From an uncultured Bacteroides sp. (GTDB lineage: Bacteria > Bacteroidota > Bacteroidia > Bacteroidales > Bacteroidaceae), in assembly GCA_947038155.1 (NCBI GenBank), contig CAMQVH010000010.1:1-64000 (forward strand): DNA of 64,000 nucleotides, in the 5' to 3' direction. The notes beneath the pieces were generated by a model. It had not been told where the DNA came from. It saw only the letters and a program-made list of their open reading frames with translations, and ran no database searches. Of the stretch, positions 9,237 through 19,900 are shown one piece after another. The position numbers and the translations under genes were made by a program. How positions within the stretch are numbered: position 1 is the first letter of the stretch; each line of letters starts with the position of its first letter.

Positions 9237-11522
9237 TTACTTTACGTCACGAGAGAATGAATACGGGAAGTCTGATTCGTTGATACCTCTTCCCTTATTC
9301 GGTTTGTTATCCATATCAAACACCAGACGACCGCCTTTCAACAGATCGAAATGGTTCAGATAATTCTTTGTATAATTCTTGCCATTATAGTTCAATGAAC
9401 GAATATAACGATTATCATCGTTATTCTTCGGGGCGGAGATTTCCAATTTCTTGCCGTTCTCCAGTGTAATCGTTGCTTTCTTAAAGTAAGGAGCTCCCAT
9501 CACATATTCATTGCTGCCCGGACATACCGGATAGAAACCCAATGCAGTAAATACATACCAAGCCGAAGTCTGTCCATTATCTTCATCTCCACAATAACCG
9601 TCCGGAGTAGGAAGATAGAGGCGGTTCATCGTCTCACGCAACCAATATTGGGCTTTCCACGGTTCGCCGGCATAGTTATACAAGTAGATCATGTGCTGGA
9701 TAGGTTGGTTGCCATGTGCATAGTTACCCATGTTAGCAATTTCCATTTCACGAATCTCGTGAATCACTCCTCCATAATAGCTATCATCAAATACAGGAGG
9801 AAGATTGAACACCGAATCAAGCATACTGACAAACATCTTCTTGCCGCCCATCAGATCAACCAGTCCTTGTACATCGTGGAATACCGACCATGTATAATGC
9901 CAACTATTTCCTTCCGTAAAGGCATCTCCCCATTTAAAAGGATTGAAAGGAGTCTGGAAAGTTCCGTCGGAATTTTTTCCCCGCATCAACTTAGTTTCCG
10001 GATCGAACAGATTACGGTAGTTCTGACTCCTTTTCTTATAAACATCCAGTTCTTCTGCCGGACGACCTAATTTTTCACCCATACGGTAAATGCACCAGTC
10101 ATCGTATGCATATTCCAATGTGCGTGCCGCATTCTCATTAATTTTCACATCGTATGGCACATAGCCCAGTTTGTTATAATATTCATATCCACGGCGTCCG
10201 GTAGTAGAAACTTTCGGATGTACGCTATTGGCCCCTTTCAGTAGGCCTTCGTACATTTTTTCTGCATCCACTTTGGTCACATTCTTCATGAAGGCATCCG
10301 CCACTACAGAAGCTGAATTGTTCCCAACCATACAACCACGATGGCCCGGGCTGGCCCATTCTGGAAAGAATCCACTTTCAAGATAGGTATTCAACAGGCC
10401 TTCCTGCATCTTCTCACCCATTGAAGGATATATCAAATTAACAAATGGAAACAAGCAACGGAAAGTATCCCAGAATCCAGTGTCGGTAAACATATATCCC
10501 GGACGGATTTCACCATTATAGGGACTGTAATGTATAGTCTCCCCCTTACCGTTTACCTCGTAAAACATACGGGGAAACAACACCGAACGATACAAGCAAG
10601 AGTAGAACGTACGCATACGGTTCTCATCGCTGTCTTCAACCTTGATACGCCCCAAGACATTGTTCCATGCCTTACGACCGGCCTCTTTTGTCTGTTCAAA
10701 GGTCTTATTACCAATTTCCTTCAAGTTCAGTTCCGCCTGTTCGGGGCTGATGAATGAGGATGCCACTTTTGCATGCACTTGTTCTCCTTTTTTCGTCGAA
10801 AATCCGATAGCAGCACCCACGTGATTGGATTGCAGTTCGAGATGTGTTTCAACCAAATGATAGTCTGCCCATACTTTATTGAAAGTAAAAGGCTTGTCGA
10901 ACTCTATCACAAAGTAATTCTTAAAGTTTTGAGGAACACCGCCACTATTGCGTGTCGTATAACCGATTATTTTATTTTCTTCGGGAATCACCTTCACATA
11001 CGAACCACGATCGAAAGCATCTATTACCACATAGGCATCGGAGGTTTCAGGGAAAGTGAAACGGAAATATGCACAACGTTCTGTCGGAGCTATTTCAGTT
11101 GTCATATCATATTCCGACAAATAAACACTATAATAGTAAGGAGTGGCTTTCTCTGCTTTGTGAGAGAACCAGGAAGCACGACTGTCCTGATCAATCTTCA
11201 ACTGTTTAGTCATCGGCATGATTGAAAACTGACCGTAGTCATTGATCCACGGACTGGGCTGATGGGTTTGCTTGAAACCTCTGATTTTGTCGGATGCATA
11301 AGTGTAAGCCCAACCGTCACCCATCTTTCCGGTTTGTGGCATCCAAAAATTCATTCCCCAAGGCAACGCAATGGCGGGATATGTATTTCCATTGGATAGT
11401 GAGATTTTCGAATCAGTCCCCATTAAAGGATTCACATAGTCTACCGGTTGCTTTTGTGCAAAGGTAGAGGAAACTCCCAATAGCAGGGCTATTGCGAAAG
11501 ATAGTAGTTTCTTTTTGTTCAT
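9237..11522 (-). CDS. GH92 alpha-mannosidase, divergent motif type
   Basis: This is a secreted enzyme of 761 residues with a signal peptide ending about STFAQ. It is GH92 by NPLMGTDSKISLSNGNTYPA, EGNSWHYTW (catalytic acid Glu) and the GDEDNGQTSAWY block, in which the D-x-D pair should supply the base. Unlike its two neighbours it has HGNQPIQH in place of HGNEPSHH, so it probably prefers another linkage (for example alpha-1,3 or alpha-1,6). It is the first enzyme gene of the locus, 307 bp after susD, and may start its own transcript or follow a processing site. Confidence 0.9.
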   Translation of the reverse strand: MNKKKLLSFAIALLLGVSSTFAQKQPVDYVNPLMGTDSKISLSNGNTYPAIALPWGMNFWMPQTGKMGDGWAYTYASDKIRGFKQTHQPSPWINDYGQFSIMPMTKQLKIDQDSRASWFSHKAEKATPYYYSVYLSEYDMTTEIAPTERCAYFRFTFPETSDAYVVIDAFDRGSYVKVIPEENKIIGYTTRNSGGVPQNFKNYFVIEFDKPFTFNKVWADYHLVETHLELQSNHVGAAIGFSTKKGEQVHAKVASSFISPEQAELNLKEIGNKTFEQTKEAGRKAWNNVLGRIKVEDSDENRMRTFYSCLYRSVLFPRMFYEVNGKGETIHYSPYNGEIRPGYMFTDTGFWDTFRCLFPFVNLIYPSMGEKMQEGLLNTYLESGFFPEWASPGHRGCMVGNNSASVVADAFMKNVTKVDAEKMYEGLLKGANSVHPKVSTTGRRGYEYYNKLGYVPYDVKINENAARTLEYAYDDWCIYRMGEKLGRPAEELDVYKKRSQNYRNLFDPETKLMRGKNSDGTFQTPFNPFKWGDAFTEGNSWHYTWSVFHDVQGLVDLMGGKKMFVSMLDSVFNLPPVFDDSYYGGVIHEIREMEIANMGNYAHGNQPIQHMIYLYNYAGEPWKAQYWLRETMNRLYLPTPDGYCGDEDNGQTSAWYVFTALGFYPVCPGSNEYVMGAPYFKKATITLENGKKLEISAPKNNDDNRYIRSLNYNGKNYTKNYLNHFDLLKGGRLVFDMDNKPNKGRGINESDFPYSFSRDVK

Positions 11523-11829
11523 GGTCTACGAATTAAACTATTAATACTAGATTATCAAGTCTTTTTTATTTATGTTACAAATTAAAGCATCTTTCAGCAA
11601 TTATCAGTCCTCTGATACGCCAAAATAAGAAAAAATAGCAGTATAGTCAACCAAAGGAAACGAGTGTCAACGAGAGTACAAGTTAAATAACTGAGAATCA
11701 AAACATAATATTTATGTGTATACAATGAGAGTACAACCGAAAGACTAACCGTTTAAGCAATAGAGAGAGGATAATTAGCCTTTACCCTCTCTCCAATTCT
11801 ATCAGAAACAAATATTTATTATTACCTAA
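11523..11829. promoter_or_regulatory. Spacer between susD and the first GH92 gene
   Basis: No gene is seen in these 307 bp. Near the susD end, 11763-11770 and 11786-11793 form an 8-bp stem (gagagagg/cctctctc) about 37 bp past the susD stop. It has no T-tract on the minus strand, so it is more likely an mRNA-processing or stability hairpin than a terminator. The word gagagtacaa occurs directly repeated at 11672-11681 and 11727-11736, with a looser copy (cgagtgtcaa) at 11661-11670; these could be protein-binding sites. I see no perfect TAnnTTTG box. Confidence 0.4.
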
Positions 11830-13455
11830 TTAATTCCATCCCGGGTTCTGATGTCCTTCCAACGCAGGATTAGCCTGAATTTCATCTAACGGGATAGGCC
11901 ATAACAAAGCATATTCAGGAATGGCACCGACTCTTGTGCTTCCATCTGGCTTGTTTTGGATTTGAGCCGATGCAAGAGCAGTCCATTTCAATTTTCCTGA
12001 TTCTGTAGATGCTTCCGGATACAAACGAGTACGGCGAATGTCGTCCCAAATCTTAAATTCCAACGGTAACTCATGTAAACGTTCAGTCAAAATCGATTGT
12101 ATTAAATCATTTCCTGTAGCCGTCTCATCTGCCAATCCAGCACGTTTACGCACTTGATTGAGATAATATTTAGCTCCACCGACAGCATTATCTTCATGAT
12201 TTGTACGTGCCAGACCTTCGGCCGCAATCAGCAAGACTTCCGCAAAACGGAATACCGGCATATTATAATCACCGTCGTGACCGCTAATCAAAGCATTTTC
12301 ATCAAACCACGCCCAGTTGCCTGCATTGTTCAAAGTATAAGTCTTTCCTACAGCATCGGTATATTCCTTAAAGAAGAACTGTTTCTCATGTCCTCGAATA
12401 TCATTAGAGGCATAGCTGTTAAGCAACATATCACAGGGAAGGTATGCATTATACAGCACGTCTCCTCCCGGATGGAACACTCCCCATTGGAAAGCATCTG
12501 TACCAATAGAACGACAAGCATAAGAGTTACCTACACTATAATCACTATAATTATATTCTTTAGCATAAATGATTTCTGCAGAACTTTTCGTAGTCTTGAT
12601 TACATTATATGCCGAGCTCAAATCATCAGTCGTTCCATTTGGATGAATAAGTTCGTGAGGACTGTCATTGATCACTTTCAAAGCCATCTGTGCAGCTTTA
12701 CTATAATAGTCTGCTCCACCATTTAACGGTGCACCTGCCCATTGCAGATAAACCTGTGCCAGCAAAGTCTGCGCCATTGCCCTGGTAACATAACAGCCAT
12801 TTTCATAGAACGTCTTATTAGGCAATGCATCTCCATTGACAATATCCAGCAAGTCGGCTTCAATCTTCTTATAGATCTCTTCGGCAGAAAGTCGTTCTTT
12901 GTACATACCTTCTGTAGAAGTGTAAGGTTCTGAAATATAAGGAACACCACCAAATTCTTTGACTAGCCAAAAATATCCGTATGCACGGAAGAATTTACCT
13001 TGAGCCACATAATTATTAATAGTAGCTTCATCCAGCACACCGGTCATTGTCGGAATATTGGCAATAACAAAGTTGGCACGTGAAATACCTTTATAAAACT
13101 CATGCCAGTATTTCATTGCAATATCATCAAAAGATTCAATATTGAAATTACACCCTTCGGATGCCGTAGTAAATGTTCTATCCTTACGCTTATCAACGTA
13201 CAATCCGGACACAATACCACCCCACATTGTCGCTTTAGGAGTCCAGCCACCGCCTACATCAGTGTTGTGTAAATAAGGTACACCACCGAAATACAATGCG
13301 TTCACACCCGACTCCGCATCAGCTTTCGTCTTCCAGAATTGGTCAGATGACTTCATATCCAATGGTTCTTCTTTCAGGAAATCGTCGCATGAATTCAACA
13401 ACACAGAAAGTGAACACATGCAAAATGCAGATATATATACTTTTAATAGTTTCAT
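11830..13455 (-). CDS. SusD-like glycan-binding lipoprotein
   Basis: This is a 541-residue surface lipoprotein. The signal ends in the lipobox VLLNSC, followed by DDFLKEEPLD, the typical SusD/RagB start. SusD proteins are alpha-helical TPR-like lids on their SusC porin and capture oligosaccharides at the cell surface. The C-terminal part shows the usual FRFAEVLLIAAE, LNQVRKRAGL and LPLEFKIWDDIRRTRLYP motifs. It follows susC by 27 bp. The ligand is presumed to be a mannose-rich glycan because of the enzymes encoded downstream. Confidence 0.94.
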   Translation of the reverse strand: MKLLKVYISAFCMCSLSVLLNSCDDFLKEEPLDMKSSDQFWKTKADAESGVNALYFGGVPYLHNTDVGGGWTPKATMWGGIVSGLYVDKRKDRTFTTASEGCNFNIESFDDIAMKYWHEFYKGISRANFVIANIPTMTGVLDEATINNYVAQGKFFRAYGYFWLVKEFGGVPYISEPYTSTEGMYKERLSAEEIYKKIEADLLDIVNGDALPNKTFYENGCYVTRAMAQTLLAQVYLQWAGAPLNGGADYYSKAAQMALKVINDSPHELIHPNGTTDDLSSAYNVIKTTKSSAEIIYAKEYNYSDYSVGNSYACRSIGTDAFQWGVFHPGGDVLYNAYLPCDMLLNSYASNDIRGHEKQFFFKEYTDAVGKTYTLNNAGNWAWFDENALISGHDGDYNMPVFRFAEVLLIAAEGLARTNHEDNAVGGAKYYLNQVRKRAGLADETATGNDLIQSILTERLHELPLEFKIWDDIRRTRLYPEASTESGKLKWTALASAQIQNKPDGSTRVGAIPEYALLWPIPLDEIQANPALEGHQNPGWN

Positions 13456-13482
13456 AATTCTTATGGTTTTTATAACGGTGAA

Positions 13483-16400
13483 TTAAAATGCTACATTAAG
13501 ACCGAACGTAAATGTTCTCGGACGCGGATAGGTAAAGAACTGGCGGTTAGCACCCCATTTGTTGTCACCTAAACGAGATGAGTTATCCGGATCATATCCG
13601 TTATAGTCTTTAGAAGTAATCAGGAATGCGTTATTCACATTCGCATACAAGCGCAACGAAGAAAGACCGATCTTCTTAACCAGTGTCGGATTGAAAGTGT
13701 ATCCGAGCTGAATCATGTTACAACGCAAATAAGAACCGTTGCAAACCCAATCATCATCTGCTTGGTTATTAGCTCCCTGACCAAAGTTGTTCAGGCGGAT
13801 TGCCTGTTCTTTACCCGACGGATTGAGAGTAGGATGCCATGCTTCTTTATAAAGACGGTCTATACCGTTGGTCAGGAAACGGGCTACAGTAGAGTGATAA
13901 TATTCTTGCATCACATCTACTCCCCATGTAAACTGAAAGTCTAAAGTCAAATCGAAACCTTTATAATTGAAGGTATTGATAAATGAGCCCATCCAGTCAG
14001 GTAATCCGTTACCGATAATTTCGCGTTTCTTATAAGTTACCTTTTCACCGATAGTGGAAGGTATGTTCATCGTCTCCGGATCCCAGTTAGACGGAATACC
14101 ATCGTAAATACCGGCACGCTTATAACCATAGAAAGAGGAAAGCTCTTCACCTTCACGAATCAACATATCGTAACCCACAAAACCGTCGGTCGTAATCTGA
14201 CGCTTACCGGTGACAGGATCAACAGATGCACTTTCATCCAACTTCTCTACACGGTTTTTGTTGAAACCTAAATTAAGAGTGGAAGTCCACTGGAAATCAT
14301 GTGTCTGAATAGGATATGCTGTAACCAGAATATCTAAACCACGATTGGAAACGGCTCCAATATTATCCATAATGGAAGAGTAACCTGTTGATTCAGGAAC
14401 CGGACGGTCGAGCAACAAATCCGAAGTATACTTATAATAATAGGAAATATCGAAATTCAGCCTGTTATTGAATAAACCCAACTCGAATCCTAAGTCCCAC
14501 TGTCCGGTCTTTTCCCATTTCAAGTCCGGATTAGGCATATTGTCCAAGTAGGACACAACGTGCAGAGCATCACCAATGATCGTATTCGACTGGCTCACCG
14601 TAGCCAATGATTTATATGTACCAATTTCCGAATTACCTGTCAGACCGTAAGAAGTATGCAACTTCAGTTTGCTGATCAATGAGTTATCTTTCAAGAAGTC
14701 TTCATTAGAAATCATCCATCCCAAACCGACTGATGGGAAAAATGCATATTTATTGTTCTGTCCGAATTTGGAAGAACCGTCATAACGACCGGTTACGGTA
14801 GCCATATACTTGTTGTCATAAGAATATGCCAGACGCAAGAAATAAGAGTTCATCGCCCACTTGTCGTAATCACTGCCAACAGAAGGACGGTTCGTACCGG
14901 AACCTAAATTATAATATCCGTAGAAGTCATCGATATACTTACTGTCGGAAGCATTGAAAGAGGTATAGCGATATTCCTGCCAGGACATACCTGCCATTGC
15001 ATTAAGATGATGTTTATTAAAATCTTTCACATAAGTCAGGTAAGTTTCTTCCTGCCAATACAGTGAATTGGAATTACTTGCAGAAGCTGATCCTTCAGTA
15101 CTCTGATTAATCATCGGACGCGGAGTGAACGGCGTATAGTTAGCGTCGCGATTATTGTGGTAATCGATACCGAACTGGGTTTTCAGATCTAATCCTTTCA
15201 TGAGATGGAAAGTCAAAGCCGCATTACCAAAGATCTGCGTACGATATTGCATAGCCTGCATTCGTTCGAGCAACTCAACAGGATTACCTACACCTTCCGG
15301 GCTGAAACCTTGTTTTCCACTATTAGGATCAGTCTGATTGTTGAGAATAGAACTTGTATTAATTATATTTGTCTGCGTATATTCGCCATCCAGCTTAACT
15401 GGCAAGAAAGGTAACTGTTCGATCATTGTACGCAATGCACCTTGTCCGTAGGGGTTATCAGAAGTTCTATTACCCCAAGTATGATTTACTAATAAATTAA
15501 CGGAAGTAGACAGCCAATCAGTCGGTTTGTCATCATACGCCAATTTTGCATTGATACGTTTGAAGTAAGAATTCAACAAAATACCCTGTTGATCGGTATA
15601 ATTGATGAATGCTCCGATAGAAGATCCTTCTCCTGTACGTTGGATACTGATCTGATGGTTATGAGAGATGGCAGTGCGGGATGCTTCATCCTGCCAGTTG
15701 GTATTATATTTCGGAGAACCGTCTGCATTGAACAAACGTTCGTCTGTGAATATCTGTGACAGATCAGTTGTGAAGTTCTTGCCTTGAAATTCGTTGGCAT
15801 TTTCCAATCCCTGCTTGAAGGTAGACATCCATTCGTTAGCATCCATTACGTCTATTTTTCTAGCCATCTTACCGATAGACAATGAACCATCATAGGAAAC
15901 ATGGACTCCTTTTCCTGCATTACCACGCTTGGTAGTCACCATGATAACACCATTCGCACCACGGGCACCATAGATGGCAGCAGAGGAAGCATCTTTCAAT
16001 ACTTCGATAGATTCGATATCATTCGGATTAAGCAATTCGAAGTTTGACATCACTACTCCATCGACTACGTACAGCGGTGATGCCGATGCGTTGATAGTAG
16101 AAATACCACGAATGATGACACGTGATTCTCCACCCGGCTGACCGGTATTAGAGAAGATATTCACACCGGCCACTTTACCCTTCAATCCGTCAAGCGCATT
16201 GAATGATTGTGCTTTCAGCATGTCTTTACCTTTGGCTGTGGAAATGGAACCCGTCAAGTCTGATTTGCGCATGGTACCATAACCTACAACGACTACTTCG
16301 TCCAGTGCTTTCGTATCCGATTGCAGAACTACGTTCAGAACATTACTCTTTAATTCCGAGACTTTAAATTCTTGTGTGATATAACCAATATACGAAAACA

Positions 16401-16620
16401 CCAAGGTGGCATTGGAAGGAACAGAGAGAGTGTATTTACCGTTAATGTCAGTGATTGTTCCTGTACTACCGTTTTTAACTTTCACCGTACCACTGATAAC
16501 CGCCTCTCCCTGATCATCGGTTACCGTACCGGAGATTGATTTTACAGATTGAGCATTCATGCCCAAACTCAACATCATACCTATTATAAATAAGGTAAGA
16601 TACTTTAGTTTTTCATTCAT
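13483..16620 (-). CDS. SusC-like TonB-dependent outer-membrane transporter
   Basis: This 1045-residue protein imports oligosaccharides across the outer membrane with TonB energy. It has a signal peptide (ending GMNAQ), a carboxypeptidase-D-like regulatory domain (about 27-110), the SusC signature VVVGYGTMRKSDLTGS near 112-127, a plug (PLYVVDGV, EVLKDASSAAIYGARGANGV) and a C-terminal 22-strand barrel ending in Phe (FGLNVAF). Length is normal. It pairs with the SusD-like gene 27 bp downstream. A 282-bp upstream spacer separates it from the regulator gene and carries direct repeats that may be the regulator's binding sites. Confidence 0.95.
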   Translation of the reverse strand: MNEKLKYLTLFIIGMMLSLGMNAQSVKSISGTVTDDQGEAVISGTVKVKNGSTGTITDINGKYTLSVPSNATLVFSYIGYITQEFKVSELKSNVLNVVLQSDTKALDEVVVVGYGTMRKSDLTGSISTAKGKDMLKAQSFNALDGLKGKVAGVNIFSNTGQPGGESRVIIRGISTINASASPLYVVDGVVMSNFELLNPNDIESIEVLKDASSAAIYGARGANGVIMVTTKRGNAGKGVHVSYDGSLSIGKMARKIDVMDANEWMSTFKQGLENANEFQGKNFTTDLSQIFTDERLFNADGSPKYNTNWQDEASRTAISHNHQISIQRTGEGSSIGAFINYTDQQGILLNSYFKRINAKLAYDDKPTDWLSTSVNLLVNHTWGNRTSDNPYGQGALRTMIEQLPFLPVKLDGEYTQTNIINTSSILNNQTDPNSGKQGFSPEGVGNPVELLERMQAMQYRTQIFGNAALTFHLMKGLDLKTQFGIDYHNNRDANYTPFTPRPMINQSTEGSASASNSNSLYWQEETYLTYVKDFNKHHLNAMAGMSWQEYRYTSFNASDSKYIDDFYGYYNLGSGTNRPSVGSDYDKWAMNSYFLRLAYSYDNKYMATVTGRYDGSSKFGQNNKYAFFPSVGLGWMISNEDFLKDNSLISKLKLHTSYGLTGNSEIGTYKSLATVSQSNTIIGDALHVVSYLDNMPNPDLKWEKTGQWDLGFELGLFNNRLNFDISYYYKYTSDLLLDRPVPESTGYSSIMDNIGAVSNRGLDILVTAYPIQTHDFQWTSTLNLGFNKNRVEKLDESASVDPVTGKRQITTDGFVGYDMLIREGEELSSFYGYKRAGIYDGIPSNWDPETMNIPSTIGEKVTYKKREIIGNGLPDWMGSFINTFNYKGFDLTLDFQFTWGVDVMQEYYHSTVARFLTNGIDRLYKEAWHPTLNPSGKEQAIRLNNFGQGANNQADDDWVCNGSYLRCNMIQLGYTFNPTLVKKIGLSSLRLYANVNNAFLITSKDYNGYDPDNSSRLGDNKWGANRQFFTYPRPRTFTFGLNVAF

Positions 16621-16745
16621 AATTCCTTTAAATTTGATTAATAATAAGGTTAATTCCCTTTAAAAAGATTGTTGCAAATAAAGGTTATTCGAATAAAACT
16701 CCAATGCTCTACCTTGCCAAAAAAACGGCAAAATAAAGACACATC

Positions 16746-16836
16746 TTTAAAGCACAGAATGGCAAATTAGAGCACAGGTTAATACTCTAATAATCAATAT
16801 AATAAAATTAACAGAAGGGATTTAGAGCACAAGGTT
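16746..16836. promoter_or_regulatory. Three direct repeats upstream of susC (candidate regulator sites)
   Basis: On the plus strand the core AGCACA occurs three times: tttaaagcacag (746-757), attagagcacaggtt (766-780) and tttagagcacaaggtt (821-836, all +16000). The first two cores are exactly 20 bp apart, about two helical turns, and the third is 55 bp further. They lie about 125-215 bp before the susC start. Direct repeats are the usual targets of AraC-type domains such as the one on the neighbouring hybrid regulator. The spacer (16621-16902) shows no clear TAnnTTTG box. Confidence 0.5.
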
Positions 16837-16902
16837 GTGACAAACAAATAAATAATAATGTTTCCCAACTAATCACCTATACGAAAGAATTTAACCTGAC
16901 AA

Positions 16903-19900
16903 TCAGCATACCTTTCGCTGTTCCCGATAATCTTTCGGTGTCATCCCGAACCGACGGGTAAACTCTTTATAAAAATAAGACCGGCTGGAAATACCGACCT
17001 CCATAATAACATCTTGAATAGAAAGTTCTTCATCAAGTAACAGGCGGGCTGCCTTTTCCATACGGTAACTCTTTATTAAATCACCGGGAGCAGTATTGGA
17101 AATTTCCTTGAATTTACGATAGAACTGACGGGAACTCATTGCCATACGATCAGCGATCAACGTTGAGCCCAGTTCTTCCTTGTCCAGGTTTTCTTCAATC
17201 ACCTTTAACAATTTGCGAATAAAATCAGCTTGTTCGGTAGTTGTACAGATAATCTGTCCCGCCAAATCTCCCAGTTCCTCCATATATATCTGCTTCGCTT
17301 CCCGCTTTCCATAAATAGCATTATGGACAACTTCCCGCAAAAACAATATATCATAAGGAAGTACAATATAAGAATCAGACCACAAGATCAGTTCCCGCTG
17401 AATGGCCGAACCAACTTTCCAGGTTAACAATGGAATAAAAGCTGTCTTTGAAAGCAGAGTACGATTTCGGCTAACATACTCCATAAAAGTACTTTCAGCA
17501 TTGGCATACATTGTCATATCCACTAATAATAGAGCCGGAGCCGACCGACGAATTTCGTCAAAAGCAAGCTGCACACTCTTTACTTGATGAACCACATATT
17601 CATCAGCCAGGAAATTACTAATCAACCAAGTCATTTCATCTCTGTCTTCCAACAAAAGCACAGTTTTTTTCCCTTGTTCACCTGCCACTGTCAAGATCGC
17701 CGGTTCAAAGATAATCGTCAACCGATTACCACTCTCATCATTATCATAACGAAGAACGGCATGAATACGTTCCAAAGCTGACCGTACAAAACCTAAAAGT
17801 AAATGCACAGCGAACACATGATCGGAATCTTTCTCCGTCACCGAAGAAGCTTTATCTGAAAGATATTCATACAACGCTTTCGCAGTAGCATCTTTAGAAG
17901 AAAAATGTAGCTGCATCTTACCATCCTGTTCTGACATTTCTACTATTACGCCATGAGTACCCTTCATTTCAGTAATCCGGAGATAGCAGCAATAAAGAAT
18001 ACTATATAATGCATTCTTGTAAACTGGAAATGTTAAGTGTTCCGGAATCATTGACGATATAGAAGAATGATCAATCCCTTGTTCTCCCAACGTACGCAAC
18101 ACCTCTTGAGAAACTCCCTGTATACTCATACGTGCAGAAACAATAAATCGATCCGGAAAGAATTGTTTAAGTTCTTCCAAAAACAGAGCGTCAGGATTAA
18201 GAAGTGCGCTCATCACAGTTTCGCGTATCAGTGACACTTTCTCAAGACATTGCTCATAAGAAAGATTCTCAGCACGCAATTGGTCACAATAATTATAAAT
18301 GAGAGTAAAATCTTCAAGCATCCTACGGTTTGTATATACAGTCTCGGATTTCCGACAACTTTCTGTCCCCATCAGTGTTTTCATCATCCGTTCCTGAAGG
18401 TAGTTTTTACGTAGTAAATATATCACGTACCCTAACAGCAACAAGAAAATGATCAAATAAACAAAATAAGCCGCCACCGATCGATACCAGGGAGAAAGGA
18501 TATATACCGGAATAGAAAAATGCCGATATTCCATATCAAATACATCCCTCTTATAGCGTACCTTAAAGATATAATCACCTGCCGGCACTCCTGTATATGA
18601 GGCTTCATTAATACTACTAAAAGAGGTCCAATCCTTATCATATCCTTCCAACTGGTAAGAATATTCTATATCTTCTCCTGATAAAAAATCCGGAACAACA
18701 AAAGAAAGTGCAAATGAAACCTCCGTCCCCTTCAACTGTAATGCCTTACCATCATCTGTATAGTAATCTCCATCTTCCTGAACCACTTGCGTATGTCCAA
18801 CAGTCAACTTACGTAACAAAATATCCGGATAAAATTCCGGAGCAGCCTGCACCTCTTTATCCAAATAAAGCAACCCGTCAATCCCACCGAAAAAAAGCTC
18901 CTGTGTATATGGACACATGTAATAAGCATCATCGCTAAACTCGCCGATTTGAACACCTGCACTGTAAAAGTAAGCATGTGATGAGCCATTTATCGGATTA
19001 TATTTAATCAGCCCCCGATTCGTACCAAGCCATAAGAGTCCGTTCTCATCTTCAAGTACACCATGAATCATATCATTGAGCAAACCTTGCTCCCGTCCGA
19101 TATAGGTAGCTTTCATCTGTTTTCCATTAGAATTCAGACATACCAATCCTGATGTTGTCCCTACATATAACAACCCTTCTTTGGTCCGATACAGGCTAAG
19201 CACATCGTCTACCGACTTATGAAGCATTTCTTTCAAAGAAATCACCTTATATTCTTCAGTCCGCTTATCAAACCGTACGAGTCCTTTCTCCCGACTGCCA
19301 AGCCACAAAATAGAATCCCCCTCGGACAGCATTGGATAGAACATCGTAATTTCTCGCTGACCGTGAAAAAAATGATAACTTTTCTGCGACTTGAAACGAA
19401 TGGTACCTGCCTGCTTCTCAAGTATTAATTTATGAAAACCGAAACCGGCTGTCACCACATAAAGTACACTATCATTTTCCTCATAAATGCCATGTATCTC
19501 GGTGGGTTGTGCCGGCAGATTCTCCACAGAATGCAAAGCTTTGTCTTCAAAAGAATAGTAAAATAGTCCCGGATCTCCAGATCCTATCCAAAAGCCATCC
19601 ATATAACGGCTTTGAACCAATTTATAAACAGGAAATTCTTTATTCCATCGTATATAAGACACAACATTTTGCTTACCTTCAGGAGAGTAAACTGTAACGG
19701 TAGAAGCCTCTTCATTCTCACGATAATCCGGTATATGCAACAGTCCATCACCCTTCGTCCCGAACCATAGCCCACCACTATCGTCTGTCATAACAGAACG
19801 TACCTGCCTGCTTAAGTTAGATGACAGTTGATTGAGCATCAAATTGGTAGCAATAGAATATTTCTTAGCATACATAATCGTTCCTTGTCCGTCTGAAGCA

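Noticed and set aside
11763..11793. Intrinsic terminator after susD
   Set aside because: The stem is good but no T-tract follows on the minus strand; listed only as a hairpin within the spacer.
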